Positions 35,898-44,694 of a stretch of DNA of 64,000 bases are shown here, in pieces (position 1 is the stretch's first letter; every line of letters begins with the position of its first letter). The notes beneath the pieces were generated by a model. It had not been told where the DNA came from, did no database searches, and was given only the letters and a program-made list of their open reading frames with translations. The DNA is taken from NCBI GenBank assembly GCA_032620915.1, contig CP136052.1, forward strand, positions 3,232,001 to 3,296,000, given 5' to 3'. The translations under genes were made by a program, and so were the position numbers. The DNA comes from Oscillospiraceae bacterium NTUH-002-81. Its GTDB lineage: Bacteria > Bacillota > Clostridia > Lachnospirales > Lachnospiraceae.

Positions 35898-36863
35898 CTA
35901 CACTTCCGCCAGCGCCTGCCGCTCCACCTCCCGGATATCCTCCTCATTTAATTTCGGAAAAAACTCCGGGATCTCCTCCAGGGAAAGCTTGTGTTTGCGG
36001 AGCATACGGGCTGCAACCGCCAGTTCTTCCTTCCGGCCTTCTTCTTTTCCCTCTTCTCTTGCATCCTCCAGCAGTTCTTTCCAGGCTCTGCACATTTCCA
36101 GTTCTTCCATTCCGCTTCTCTCCTTCCATCGTTCCAGATCCAGCTTCAGGCCCGCCATCACGTTGATCAGATTGGCAGTGTCCACCGGCATCCGGCTGTA
36201 TTCTTTATTTTCCAGCAGCTGAAACATTTCCTTTTTCTTATTCACCAGGCTCATCACCCGCAGCACACTGCGCATTTCGCTGTGGAATTTCTCAAAATCC
36301 GTAATTTCTGCAGGAATGAGCAGATTCATCCGATAATCGTTGACATACTGTAAAACCTGTGGGTCTGTCTCCAACAGCATCTCATGCAGGCTTCTCGGCG
36401 CATCCCATTCCTGCCTGCCCCAGTACAACGTCAGTGTCACTACCGGTACCAGCCGGTCTTCCTTTCGAAATCCGGACAGGAATTCCGCGCCTTTTACATC
36501 CTTTTGCTTCCGGTGTTTTCCGGCAATGGTCTGCACCTGTGCCGCATATTCGATGGCATCATACAGATAACTGCGCACCGCCATGGCGTAATGCACATCC
36601 GACTGATTTTCAATACCCAGCAGCACATACTGGCAGTGGCCGTCCGTCATCAGCACCGCCTGCTTTAAAATATCCCGGAAACGCTGCATCGGCATCTCCG
36701 TCAGATCTTTTCCATACGGAAGAACGATCTGCGCGGTGTCCTGTTCCCGTAATTGCGCCGGATCAATCCTTTGCTTCCCGTCAAACAGATAGTAATTGAA
36801 AATATCTGCAAAACGATCCGCTCTTTTTACATAGTTTTTCGTCAGTGTGTCCCTGTCTCCCAA
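35898..36863 (-). CDS. Rpn/PD-(D/E)XK nuclease family transposase-like protein
   Basis: About 321 residues from a TTG at 36863, which has AAGGGGAG upstream. The in-frame ATG 22 codons earlier lies within the promoter -10 box and cannot be the start. Rpn proteins are recombination-promoting endonucleases related to transposases of the PD-(D/E)XK superfamily. Seen: RFADIFNYYLFDGKQ, YVLLGIENQSDVHYAMAVRS (the E-x-Q catalytic segment), PVVTLTLYWG. A charged helical tail (KELLEDAREEGKEEGRKEE) is typical. It stands alone beside a divergent lipoprotein gene. No terminal repeats or target duplications are visible, so I do not call a mobile element. Confidence 0.75.
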   Translation of the reverse strand: MGDRDTLTKNYVKRADRFADIFNYYLFDGKQRIDPAQLREQDTAQIVLPYGKDLTEMPMQRFRDILKQAVLMTDGHCQYVLLGIENQSDVHYAMAVRSYLYDAIEYAAQVQTIAGKHRKQKDVKGAEFLSGFRKEDRLVPVVTLTLYWGRQEWDAPRSLHEMLLETDPQVLQYVNDYRMNLLIPAEITDFEKFHSEMRSVLRVMSLVNKKKEMFQLLENKEYSRMPVDTANLINVMAGLKLDLERWKERSGMEELEMCRAWKELLEDAREEGKEEGRKEELAVAARMLRKHKLSLEEIPEFFPKLNEEDIREVERQALAEV

Positions 36864-36918
36864 ACATTTCTCCCCTTTCTTCGACGTTTTACCGCCGGGA
36901 AGAAATACTTCTGTCTTT

Positions 36919-36947
36919 ATTATACGCATAAAGCGATGTCTTCTCAA
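36919..36947 (-). promoter_or_regulatory. Promoter of the Rpn-like gene
   Basis: TTGAGA (36942-36947), 17 bases, TATAAT (36919-36924) on the minus strand, close to consensus. It lies about 60 bases before the TTG start. The 324-base gap from 36864 to 37187 also holds the divergent lipoprotein promoter. Confidence 0.7.
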
Positions 36948-37100
36948 CCGTAATCGTCCACTCTTTTTCTGCTGTTGTCTGTGTCTGTTTTCTGAAAATG
37001 CAGGTTCTGAAAAGAATCTGCGTCGATGCGGAACGCATCTGAAAATAAATAGAAAAGATAAAGGTACCATAACACGTGCACCCATAATTGTCAAACTTTG

Positions 37101-37132
37101 CTCACATTTTCCTCACAGCTTCCCTTTATGAT
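37101..37132 (+). promoter_or_regulatory. Candidate activator site and -10 of the lipoprotein gene
   Basis: Two 11-base direct repeats, CTCACATTTTC (37101-37111) and CTCACAGCTTC (37112-37122), abut TATGAT (37127-37132). They occupy the place of a -35 box, a layout typical of OmpR/PhoB-type activator sites. Confidence 0.4.
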
Positions 37133-37187
37133 GGTCTCAACAAAAGAAATAACAACCATCTCTCATATAACGAAAGGAATTACGCTT

Positions 37188-39215
37188 ATGAAAAACAAAA
37201 AACTTTTTTCCATTCTTTGTCTCACATTAACTGCTTCTATGGTACTGTATGGCTGCTCCGGAACCAGCTCTTCCAGTTCCACCACAGAGAATTCCACCCA
37301 GGAAGCGGAGGCACAGGCCAATACTGTGACCGCACAGATCACAAAGATTGACGGTTCCACCGTGACTGCCACAGTCGGTACCTTAACCACTGCCCAGGCG
37401 CCCGATGGCAATGATGCTTCCAATAGCGAAGCTCCTTCCGATGAAGCTCCCGCAAAACCGGATGACAGCAACAGTTCTTCTGACAGCAATGGGGCTCCTG
37501 GCGGCCAGGCTCCTTCCGGTGAAGCTCCCGCGAAACCGGATGACGGCAACAGTTCCTCTGACAGCAATGAGGCTCCCGGCGGCCAGGCTCCCTCCGGTGA
37601 GGCTCCCGCGAAGCCTAATGGTGACAACGGTTCCTCTGGCAGCAATGGGGCTCCCGGCGGCCAGGCTCCTTCCGGCGAGGCTACTGCAAAGCCCGATGGT
37701 GACAATGCAAACGGCGACTCTTCCGACAACAGCGGCGCTCCCGATGGGCAGGCACCTTCCGATGGCAACGGCGGCCCTGGCGGGCAGGCACCTTCTGACG
37801 GCAACGACGGCCCTGGCGGGCAGATGCCCGGCGGCTCTTCCTTTGAAGCCAGCGATGAAACAGTGACCTTTACGGTGACAGACGACACGGCCATCACCGT
37901 AGAATTCCAGCAGGGTTCTCAGGAAGGCACTCTGGATGATCTGGCTGAGAATCAGGTCATCGAGGTGGAACTGGACGACAACAACCAGGCCGTTTCCATC
38001 ACCGTGAAAAACCTGCAGGCAGGCGGTGGATTCGGCGGCAGCGGTGAGGTGACCAACGGCACCGCCGCTGCTTCCCTGGAGGACAATGCTTCTGTCTCCG
38101 GTGAAACGTACACCTCCTCCGGTGATGATGAGAACGCCCTGCGGGCAGACGGAGTGACGGCCTCTCTCAACAACGTGACTATTGAAAAGACCGGCGGCAA
38201 TTCCTCTAACACGGAGGACGGCGATTTCTACGGACAGAATGCCGGTTTTCTGGCACTGAACGGTGCGAACGTGACGATCACAGGGGCCACAGTAAATACC
38301 TCCGCCATCAACGGCAACGGGGTATTCAGCTATGGAGAGGGCACCACAGTGACCATCTCTGATTCCACCATCCACACCACAGAACGCAACTCCGGCGGTA
38401 TCCAGACCACCGGCGGCGGCACGACCATTGCCAGCAATCTGACTGTGGACACGGAGGGCGATTCCTCCGCGGCTATCCGCAGTGACCGGGGCGGCGGCAC
38501 CGTCAATGTGGACGGCGGCACGTATACCACCAGCGGCGTGGGCAGCCCGGCTGTTTACAGTACCGCAGATATCACCGTAAAAAATGCCACTCTTACCGCC
38601 AACAACTCCGAGGGTCTGGTTATTGAAGGCAAGAACTCCATCGCTCTGGAGAACTGCGACGTTACCGGCAACATGACCACCTCCAACGGCGGCAGTGACG
38701 AAGATAACCTGCATGCTGTGATGATTTATCAGAGCATGTCCGGTGATGCAGCCATAGGTGAGGCCAGCTTCTCTTCTGACGGCGGCAGCATCACCTCTCT
38801 GTCCGGTGACCTGTTCTACGTGACCAACACCAGCTGCACCATTTCCCTGAAAGACACCAAACTGGTTACCGCCAACGACCAGCTGCTGACCATTGCCGGC
38901 AATAACAGCAGCCGAGGCTGGGGCACCAGCGGCTCCAACGGCGGAGATGTTGTGCTCACCACATCCAGCCAGACCATGGACGGCAACATCACCGTGGATG
39001 ACATTTCCACACTGGACATGACCTTATCCGACGGCAGTGCATTCACAGGCACCATCAACAGCACCGGGGACGCCGGAGAAGTCAACGTAACGCTGGATAG
39101 TTCTTCCACCTGGACACTCACCGGCGACAGCTATATCACTTCCTTTGACGGCGACCTGTCCCAGATCAATGCCAACGGATACCAGTTATATGTAAACGGA
39201 AGTGCAGTTTTATGA
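37188..39215 (+). CDS. Lipoprotein with Pro/Gly/Asp-rich repeats and beta-helix-like domain
   Basis: About 675 residues from the ATG at 37188 (GAAAGGAAT upstream). Signal peptide with lipobox VLYGC (lipid Cys23). Residues about 86-192 contain three and a half copies of a 26-residue unit (EAPAKPDD.., ..GAPGGQAPSG), a low-complexity stalk. A small beta domain (220-300, TVTFTVTDDTAITVEFQQGS) follows. The last 370 residues repeat short Thr/Asn/Gly-rich strands (for example NVTITGATVNTSAINGNGV, VTISDSTIHTTERNSGG), as in right-handed beta-helix adhesins or polysaccharide-binding proteins. The ligand is unknown. The repeats are nearly identical in DNA, so copy number may vary between strains. Confidence 0.82.
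   Translation: MKNKKLFSILCLTLTASMVLYGCSGTSSSSSTTENSTQEAEAQANTVTAQITKIDGSTVTATVGTLTTAQAPDGNDASNSEAPSDEAPAKPDDSNSSSDSNGAPGGQAPSGEAPAKPDDGNSSSDSNEAPGGQAPSGEAPAKPNGDNGSSGSNGAPGGQAPSGEATAKPDGDNANGDSSDNSGAPDGQAPSDGNGGPGGQAPSDGNDGPGGQMPGGSSFEASDETVTFTVTDDTAITVEFQQGSQEGTLDDLAENQVIEVELDDNNQAVSITVKNLQAGGGFGGSGEVTNGTAAASLEDNASVSGETYTSSGDDENALRADGVTASLNNVTIEKTGGNSSNTEDGDFYGQNAGFLALNGANVTITGATVNTSAINGNGVFSYGEGTTVTISDSTIHTTERNSGGIQTTGGGTTIASNLTVDTEGDSSAAIRSDRGGGTVNVDGGTYTTSGVGSPAVYSTADITVKNATLTANNSEGLVIEGKNSIALENCDVTGNMTTSNGGSDEDNLHAVMIYQSMSGDAAIGEASFSSDGGSITSLSGDLFYVTNTSCTISLKDTKLVTANDQLLTIAGNNSSRGWGTSGSNGGDVVLTTSSQTMDGNITVDDISTLDMTLSDGSAFTGTINSTGDAGEVNVTLDSSSTWTLTGDSYITSFDGDLSQINANGYQLYVNGSAVL
37443..37765 (+). 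repeat. 78-bp in-frame tandem repeats inside the lipoprotein gene
   Basis: Each unit encodes 26 residues starting EAPAKP and ending GGQAPSG. Units begin near 37443, 37521 and 37599, with a degenerate fourth near 37677. It is protein-coding, not a CRISPR array. Confidence 0.8.
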
Positions 39216-39227
39216 CTTTATGCCCCG

Positions 39228-39317
39228 CCCCGATATGAGCATAAAAGCGAAGCGTAAGCTTCGCGATATGCGAATATTGGGGTTGATTGTGGGAGTACGA
39301 AGTACGGAACAATCAAC
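39228..39317. repeat. Two adjacent hairpins downstream of the lipoprotein gene
   Basis: First hairpin 39228-39282: CCCCGATAT with ATATTGGGG outside, and GCGAAGC/GCTTCGC inside. Second 39282-39317: GTTGATTGT pairs with ACAATCAAC around a GGAGTACGAAGTACGG loop. Neither has a T-tract. Role unknown; it could be a mobile-repeat remnant or an mRNA 3' structure. Confidence 0.55.
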
Positions 39318-39344
39318 AGGTATCGTTTCTATCGTCAGGCAGAG

Positions 39345-39379
39345 CAGACGGATTTTCCTCCGTTTTGTCTGGCGTTTTT
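39345..39379 (+). terminator. Terminator after the lipoprotein gene
   Basis: CAGAC (39345-39349) and GTCTG (39367-39371) with inner GGA/TCC pairing, followed by GCGTTTTTG. It lies 130 bases after the stop codon. Confidence 0.5.
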
Positions 39380-39502
39380 GATTGAAAAGTCCTCATCGAG
39401 CCGGGACTGATTCCGATTGTCTCTCCTTCTCTTTTATGCTATTCTTTTGTATATCATATGAAAAAACAACACCGGTAAATCATGGATAAAAGGAGGGCTC
39501 CC

Positions 39503-40315
39503 ATGCATTTTTCTGATCTAAAAGAGGTAAAACGTTCCCGTCTCGTCGCCGCAGCGCTGGCTTTTCTGCTCTGCCTGTTTTGCATCGTGCGGCTGTACGC
39601 CATGACATTTCCCTATGCCAACACGGCCAAAGGCCTCCAGCAGGCCGTAGAGGATTATGTGCCTTCCCCTGATGACACCGATGCCACACAGGGCATCGCT
39701 CCGGACAGCCCTCTGCGCGTCATTGGATCTGCCGTCCAGGGTCAGTTTTTGTATGTGGCTTACGCCGCAGACAATGCCGATCATGTACACGGCATCCTCA
39801 CCATGAAGCGGGGCATCAACGGAAAATACCGTCCCATGGATGCCTCGGAATCGCCCTTCCCGTACACGGCAGGTATATGGACGGGAAATCTGTGGACAAG
39901 TGGAAATGCGGACAACAAACATTTCTTTCTTGTCGGCGATAACTGTCAGGAGATCGCCTCTGTCCGCCTTGTTTTTCGGGTATGGACAAAGGAAAATGAA
40001 GAAGCGAAAACAGCAGAAAAAACATTTGCTATCACGGAGCCGGATTTTCTTTGGATTTTTGAAGGAAAAAGCTTTGCAGAAGAGCTGGGACTGTCTACCA
40101 GCGAGACAAATGGAATTTTCACCGACGCGGTGGTTTTGTTGGATAAAAATGGAAATGATGTGACAGACCAGTATCGGGATGACAATGTCAACGACAGCTG
40201 GGGGACAAGCAAAAGCACTGCGGAAAGTTTTCTCATTTATGTGTATATAGGAATTGTCGCTGTGGTGGGAATTGTTGTTGTGAAATATTTTTTAAGAAAA
40301 GAAGAAAATGCATAA
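39503..40315 (+). CDS. Membrane-anchored extracellular protein of unknown function
   Basis: About 270 residues from the ATG at 39503, chosen for AGGAGGG five bases upstream. An N-terminal hydrophobic segment (about 14-35) and a C-terminal one (about 240-262, IYVYIGIVAVVGIVVVKYF) flank an extracytoplasmic domain. That domain has GSAVQGQFLYVAYAADNADH, HGILTMKRGINGKYRPMDAS and ASVRLVFRVWT, a beta-rich pattern. I do not recognise the family. It is a single gene; the palindromic repeat copy E starts five bases after its stop. Confidence 0.65.
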   Translation: MHFSDLKEVKRSRLVAAALAFLLCLFCIVRLYAMTFPYANTAKGLQQAVEDYVPSPDDTDATQGIAPDSPLRVIGSAVQGQFLYVAYAADNADHVHGILTMKRGINGKYRPMDASESPFPYTAGIWTGNLWTSGNADNKHFFLVGDNCQEIASVRLVFRVWTKENEEAKTAEKTFAITEPDFLWIFEGKSFAEELGLSTSETNGIFTDAVVLLDKNGNDVTDQYRDDNVNDSWGTSKSTAESFLIYVYIGIVAVVGIVVVKYFLRKEENA

Positions 40316-40320
40316 TAATA

Positions 40321-40496
40321 ACCCGTTCAGCCATGCCAAAGCTCGAACCCCGGGTGCTCTGCGCACCCTCCCCGCTGCTGACGCAGCTTAAGGTTCTCGC
40401 TCATGGCCGGGCGCCATATACGCCAGGACAGATTCCGCTGCTTACAAGCAAGCTTGACGCAGCGTTCTCCGTCCCAGCGTGCATGGCTGAACGGGT
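40321..40496 (-). repeat. Palindromic intergenic repeat, copy E (divergent)
   Basis: 176 bases with perfect 16-base terminal inverted repeats, ACCCGTTCAGCCATGC (40321-40336) and its complement (40481-40496). Read on the minus strand the interior has GGCGCC, ATGAGCGAGAA, AAGCTGCGTCAGCAGCGGGG, matching the block order of the other copies. It fills the whole gap between two convergent genes, ending one base from the stop codon of the ydjH-like gene. Confidence 0.78.
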
Positions 40497-41786
40497 TTAG
40501 AACTTCCCGCTCCTGCCGGAGCCGCCCCCGCCACTGTGGCTGGTGCCGCCTCCGCCGCTGGGCGGGTCTTTTTCAATTTTTCTGCGGGTCTGGGTTCTGT
40601 GGGTGAACTGATCCCGCTGGCCGGTGAGATGCAGTCCCTCGGGTGTCACATAGGCCCGGGCGCTGGTTCCGGGAGCCACAGATTTCATCATAAAGCACAT
40701 GATGACGCACACGATGAGGGCAATGACGCAGCCGATGCCAAAGGCCAGGCCAAGGCTGCCCAGCAGACTGGGGCCGGGCTCGCTGACCGGCATGCCGTCC
40801 ACGGCCTGCTGCATGTAGGATGCGCAGTTTTCGATATAATCCGTGAATCCGTTGTACCAGTCATTATCGGCAAAGTCGTCCAGAAATACCTGTTCCAACT
40901 GCTCCTGGCCATAGGAATTGAAAGCCTCATTGGCAAAGGGGCCATAAACGAACATGGCGTAATCCCGGTCTGCCATGCTCAACAGCAACAGGATACCATC
41001 CCGGTCGCTGCCTTCTCCCAGATTACAGCCGTGATAAACGGCCACTGCCGTGTCAAAGACGCCGGAATCGTCATAATTTTGATAGTCATCGACGGTCACA
41101 GCATAGACACCGCAGTTGTACTGCTCTGACACTTCCTGTGCCTTCTGCTCCAGCGTCTGGAGCTGTTCATCGCTGAGCAGGCCCGCCACGTCTGTCACAT
41201 AGTTTAACAGGGCTCCGGCTTTTTGTATGCCGTTGTCTTCACAGGCCTGCTGCACAGCATCGCTCACGGCGGATACTGCCTGCTCCAGGGTTGCCTGATC
41301 GCTGGCCAGATCGCCGTCCCAGGCCCCTTCCGTCAGATAAGGCGCCACCTGCTCCGACACAGACGCTGCAATCGTCTCCATCAGCTGCTGATCTTCTCCG
41401 GCTCCATAGACAATCCAGTTTCCCTCCGGAAGCGTATAACTGTCCCCATCCGTGCCAAGCAGCAGCGTCAGGGAAATACCATCCAGCGTATCGGGATAAC
41501 CGTACCCGTATTCCTCATAAATGCGCGCCGCCATTTCTTCCATGGTCTCCTTGCCGTCCGCGTAGTCCAGCACATCCACCCGAAGATCCACTCCGTAAGC
41601 ACCCCCTACGGAGGGAAGGGTTACCTCACCCAACTCCTGCAGGACTTCGGTATTCATCACACCTGTTTCGTCATAAAACGAACCATAGTCTGTTCCGCCC
41701 TCCGGCACCTCTGCAGCAAAGGCAGGCATCTGACAAGCAGCAAACATCAGAAGAGCCGCCATGGCTCCTGCCATTTTCTTTTTCAT
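40497..41786 (-). CDS. TPM-domain membrane protein (YdjH/YgcG-like)
   Basis: About 429 residues from the ATG at 41786 (AGGGGGGTGG upstream). Signal peptide 1-25 (AFA-AE cleavage). The domain has VTDVAGLLSDEQLQTLEQKA and QEVSEQYNCGVYAVTVDDYQ, typical of TPM proteins, with a preceding degenerate copy. A membrane segment lies near 325-348 (GLAFGIGCVIALIVCVIMC). The tail is Gly/Ser-rich (SGGGGTSHSGGGGSGRSGKF), as in YgcG and YdjH. It is the last of three genes whose order and domains match Bacillus ydjI, ydjG and ydjH, linked there to PspA and membrane stress. No pspA is seen here. Confidence 0.82.
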   Translation of the reverse strand: MKKKMAGAMAALLMFAACQMPAFAAEVPEGGTDYGSFYDETGVMNTEVLQELGEVTLPSVGGAYGVDLRVDVLDYADGKETMEEMAARIYEEYGYGYPDTLDGISLTLLLGTDGDSYTLPEGNWIVYGAGEDQQLMETIAASVSEQVAPYLTEGAWDGDLASDQATLEQAVSAVSDAVQQACEDNGIQKAGALLNYVTDVAGLLSDEQLQTLEQKAQEVSEQYNCGVYAVTVDDYQNYDDSGVFDTAVAVYHGCNLGEGSDRDGILLLLSMADRDYAMFVYGPFANEAFNSYGQEQLEQVFLDDFADNDWYNGFTDYIENCASYMQQAVDGMPVSEPGPSLLGSLGLAFGIGCVIALIVCVIMCFMMKSVAPGTSARAYVTPEGLHLTGQRDQFTHRTQTRRKIEKDPPSGGGGTSHSGGGGSGRSGKF

Positions 41787-41800
41787 ATGCCCACCCCCCT

Positions 41801-43081
41801 CTATACAAGCATGAACAGCGTTGTGAGAACCGCCGTCACCACAGCAATGATCGCTGCTGCCGTTCCAAAACATTTTCCCCAGCTGATGGGAAGATCGCCT
41901 ACCAGCCGGCCCGTCTGCCCGTTCATGGCAAACAGGAAATCTTTTCCGTCCCATTTCGTGTTGAGCATCCACACCGGAAGCAGCGCATAGTGCACTTTTC
42001 CCCGTTTCAGATGGATATTTTTCGTGATGGGCACACAGGACGTATAGCCGTGCACCGTATCCCGCAGGGAATTCTCCAGCGTCTCCCGGCAGCGGCGATC
42101 CGCACGCTCCTGGCTGTCCTCCACGGACACATCGTATTTATCCGCCAGAAATCCGGGCAGATAAGCTGTAGAAAACGGTTTCAGCTCCGAATAGTCAAAG
42201 GGTTCGATGGAATCCATATGATCATCGGGCATTTTGGACGCCGCATCCACCGGAATCCGCTCAAAGGAAAGAGAACCGGCACGATACACATGGAAATGAT
42301 CGGTTTCTGTCACTTCATAATCGCCGCTTCGGTACACCCGGGTACGGGTCGCCTCGTATGTAATGTTTCCCTCCGCTTTGCCGTCAAACAGCCAGAACGG
42401 CACGTAAACGCCTTTGATCTCCTCAATATGGTTTTTCGATTTGAAAGCCTTCGGCAGGAAAGGTTTCCCGTTGTAATGGGCTTTCAGCGCCTTGATTGCA
42501 TCCTCCTTGCTCAGTTTGAAGGGGATCACATAGTCGGGCTTTAACATACCGGAAAACTGCCCCGGCACGATGCTGGGATTGCCGCAGTACGGACAGGAGG
42601 TTGCCGCCGTGGTGGCGTCACAGATCAGCTCTGCGCCACAGGAGGGACAGGTGTAGGACTTCATGCCCTCGGCGTCCGCGCCCCAGCCCTGCTCCATACC
42701 GGAGGTGTCCCAGTCGCCATTGTCGGACATTTCTTCCGCCTGTTGATTCTCCGATGCAGCCTGATCTCCTGCTTGCTGACCAGCCCGTGCTGGCTGACCC
42801 TCTGCCTTCTCTCCATCCGCCATAGTCTGCTCATTTTCCGCTACACTCTCCGCATTCTCCCTGGACAGACCGACACCTACTCTCAGCTCTGACTGCTGTT
42901 TCTTCTTTTCTTCCTCTGCAGCCTTCGCCGCAGCTTCTTCTTTTTCTTTATATAGTGCTTCTATCTCCGCGACCTCGTAAGTCGATTCGCAGTAATCACA
43001 TTTCAATTTTCCGATGCTTCCATCGTAATGCAGCGGCCCTGTGCAGGCCGGGCACTGGTAATTGGTCACCTGTTCTGCCAT
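41801..43081 (-). CDS. Zinc-ribbon membrane protein (YdjG-like)
   Basis: 426 residues. An N-terminal zinc ribbon, YQCPACTGPLHYDGS with LKCDYCES (about residues 9-31), is followed by a Glu/Lys/Ala-rich linker (44-130) that is probably disordered or coiled. A second ribbon, YTCPSCGAELIC with SCPYCGN, precedes a domain with YVIPFKLSKEDAIKALKAHY and YVPFWLFDGKAEGNI. One membrane segment is at the C-terminus (about 405-425). Its architecture fits YdjG of Bacillus. It lies 14 bases upstream of the TPM gene and 31 bases downstream of the SPFH gene. Confidence 0.82.
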   Translation of the reverse strand: MAEQVTNYQCPACTGPLHYDGSIGKLKCDYCESTYEVAEIEALYKEKEEAAAKAAEEEKKKQQSELRVGVGLSRENAESVAENEQTMADGEKAEGQPARAGQQAGDQAASENQQAEEMSDNGDWDTSGMEQGWGADAEGMKSYTCPSCGAELICDATTAATSCPYCGNPSIVPGQFSGMLKPDYVIPFKLSKEDAIKALKAHYNGKPFLPKAFKSKNHIEEIKGVYVPFWLFDGKAEGNITYEATRTRVYRSGDYEVTETDHFHVYRAGSLSFERIPVDAASKMPDDHMDSIEPFDYSELKPFSTAYLPGFLADKYDVSVEDSQERADRRCRETLENSLRDTVHGYTSCVPITKNIHLKRGKVHYALLPVWMLNTKWDGKDFLFAMNGQTGRLVGDLPISWGKCFGTAAAIIAVVTAVLTTLFMLV

Positions 43082-43112
43082 AGCTGCTTTTTACTCCTTC
43101 CCTTTGGAAAAT

Positions 43113-44540
43113 TTATCCGATGATATCCCCATCGTCGAACGGATCTCCGCACTCCGGGCAGAATTTCGGCGGATGTGCCGGATCCTCCGGCTCCCAGCCG
43201 CATTTGTCACACCGGTACTGGGGCACGCCTGCCGGCTTGGGTTTGCCGCACTCGGAGCAGAATTTTCCCTTATTGATAGCACCACAGCTGCACACCCAGC
43301 CTGCATCTACAGGTACCGGGCGCGGCTGGCCGCAAGAAGGACAGAATTTTCCAACATTTCCGGTCTGACCGCAGGAACAGTTCCATGTATCCGCAGCTGC
43401 GCCGGATGCCTGGCCGCCATTGCCCTGCATTCCGGCACTGCCTCCCGCGGGCATCTGTCCGGCGCCTGCCATGGAGCCGGGCTGCCCTGCATTGGCAAAC
43501 TGGCCGCCTGCCATCTGGGCCTGCCGGTTCTCCTGGGCCATCTGATACAGTGCCTGGGCGTTCATGCCGCCCGTCTGTCCGGCCATTCCCATTCCCATAA
43601 ATGCCATAGCCGGACCTGCGCTGGTGTTGGAAGCAGCCGCTTTCATGGCCTCCGCCTGGGCTCTGGCCAGCACACCTGCCGCCCGGGCCGGATCGGTGTA
43701 AGCCACCTCCCGCTGCATTTCCTTGATGATCTGCTCATCCTCTTCGTTTGCCTTTACCGAAGATACGCCGAAAGCGACGATCTCCAGTCCCCGGACATCC
43801 CGCCATTTGGCCGACAGCTCCTCATTCAGCGCATTGGCGATCTCTGTCGTATGTCCCGGAAGAGAAGAATAGCGGATGCCCATCTCACTAATCCGGGCAA
43901 AGGCAGGCTGCAGCGCCGTCAGCAGCTCGGTTTTCAGCTGGCCGTCCAGCTGGCCGCGCTCATACGCCTCCGCCACATTGCCGCATACATTCGTATAAAA
44001 CAGCAGCGGGTTCACGATGCGATAGCTGTATTCTCCGAAGCAGCGGATGGAAATATCCATGTCAATGCCCGCTCTCATGTCCAGCACCCGGAAAGGCACC
44101 GGAGACGGCGTTCCGTATTTGTTGCCGGTGATCTCTTTCGTATTGAAATAGTACACGCGCTGATCTTTGGGGGCCTCGCCGCCGAAGGTAAACCGCTTGC
44201 CGATATTTTCAAATACTTTTACAAAATTGTCTGCCAGGCCGTCTCCCACAAAAAGAGACGGCTCGCTGGAAATGTCATATGTATACTCGCCGGGCTCCGC
44301 GCACACATCTACCACCTTGCCCTGCTCCACGATCATCATGCACTGGCCTTCCGCCACAGCAATCACGGAACCGTTGGAGATAATGTTGTCGCTTCCCTTG
44401 TTTGCGGAACGTCCCCGCACTTTTTTCTGACCTTTCACCGCCAGCACCTCCGCAGGCAGCGCCTCACAGTAAAAGTATTCCTTCCACTGATCCGCCAGTA
44501 CTCCTTTTGCAGCATTTTTCGCAGCTCTTATCAGTCCCAT
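43113..44540 (-). CDS. SPFH/band 7 protein with C-terminal zinc ribbons (YdjI-like)
   Basis: 475 residues. The N-terminal half (1-300) is the SPFH-related domain of the YdjI/virion core protein family: IRAAKNAAKGVLADQWKEYF, VAEGQCMMIVEQGKVVDVCA and EPGEYTYDISSEPSLF. A Met/Gly/Gln-rich linker (310-385) follows, then zinc ribbons CSCGQTGNVGKFCPSCG, CSCGAINKGKFCSECG and CDKCGWEP with FCPECGD. A perfect hairpin (GGCGGGCA/TGCCCGCC, 44565-44588) lies in the 5' leader. First gene of the three-gene ydjI-ydjG-ydjH-like operon. Expected role: membrane-stress scaffold, by homology only. Confidence 0.85.
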   Translation of the reverse strand: MGLIRAAKNAAKGVLADQWKEYFYCEALPAEVLAVKGQKKVRGRSANKGSDNIISNGSVIAVAEGQCMMIVEQGKVVDVCAEPGEYTYDISSEPSLFVGDGLADNFVKVFENIGKRFTFGGEAPKDQRVYYFNTKEITGNKYGTPSPVPFRVLDMRAGIDMDISIRCFGEYSYRIVNPLLFYTNVCGNVAEAYERGQLDGQLKTELLTALQPAFARISEMGIRYSSLPGHTTEIANALNEELSAKWRDVRGLEIVAFGVSSVKANEEDEQIIKEMQREVAYTDPARAAGVLARAQAEAMKAAASNTSAGPAMAFMGMGMAGQTGGMNAQALYQMAQENRQAQMAGGQFANAGQPGSMAGAGQMPAGGSAGMQGNGGQASGAAADTWNCSCGQTGNVGKFCPSCGQPRPVPVDAGWVCSCGAINKGKFCSECGKPKPAGVPQYRCDKCGWEPEDPAHPPKFCPECGDPFDDGDIIG

Positions 44541-44694
44541 ACGCTTCCATCCTCCTGTTTTTCCGGCGGGCAGCCTTGTTTGCCCGCCATTATCACATTT
44601 TATTCCTGCACTTTACATATCACGATCATTTTCTCTGGCATTCCGCCCTGGCAAATGCTTTTCCTGTGCATGACGCGCACCATTGCCTGGAAAT

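Noticed and set aside
35898..36863. Insertion sequence around the Rpn-like gene
   Set aside because: No terminal inverted repeats or target-site duplication could be found at either side; the gene has its own ordinary promoter.
37443..37765. Regularly spaced repeats resembling a CRISPR array
   Set aside because: The repeats are 78 bases, contiguous, in frame and code for a Pro/Gly-rich stalk. There are no spacers and no cas genes.
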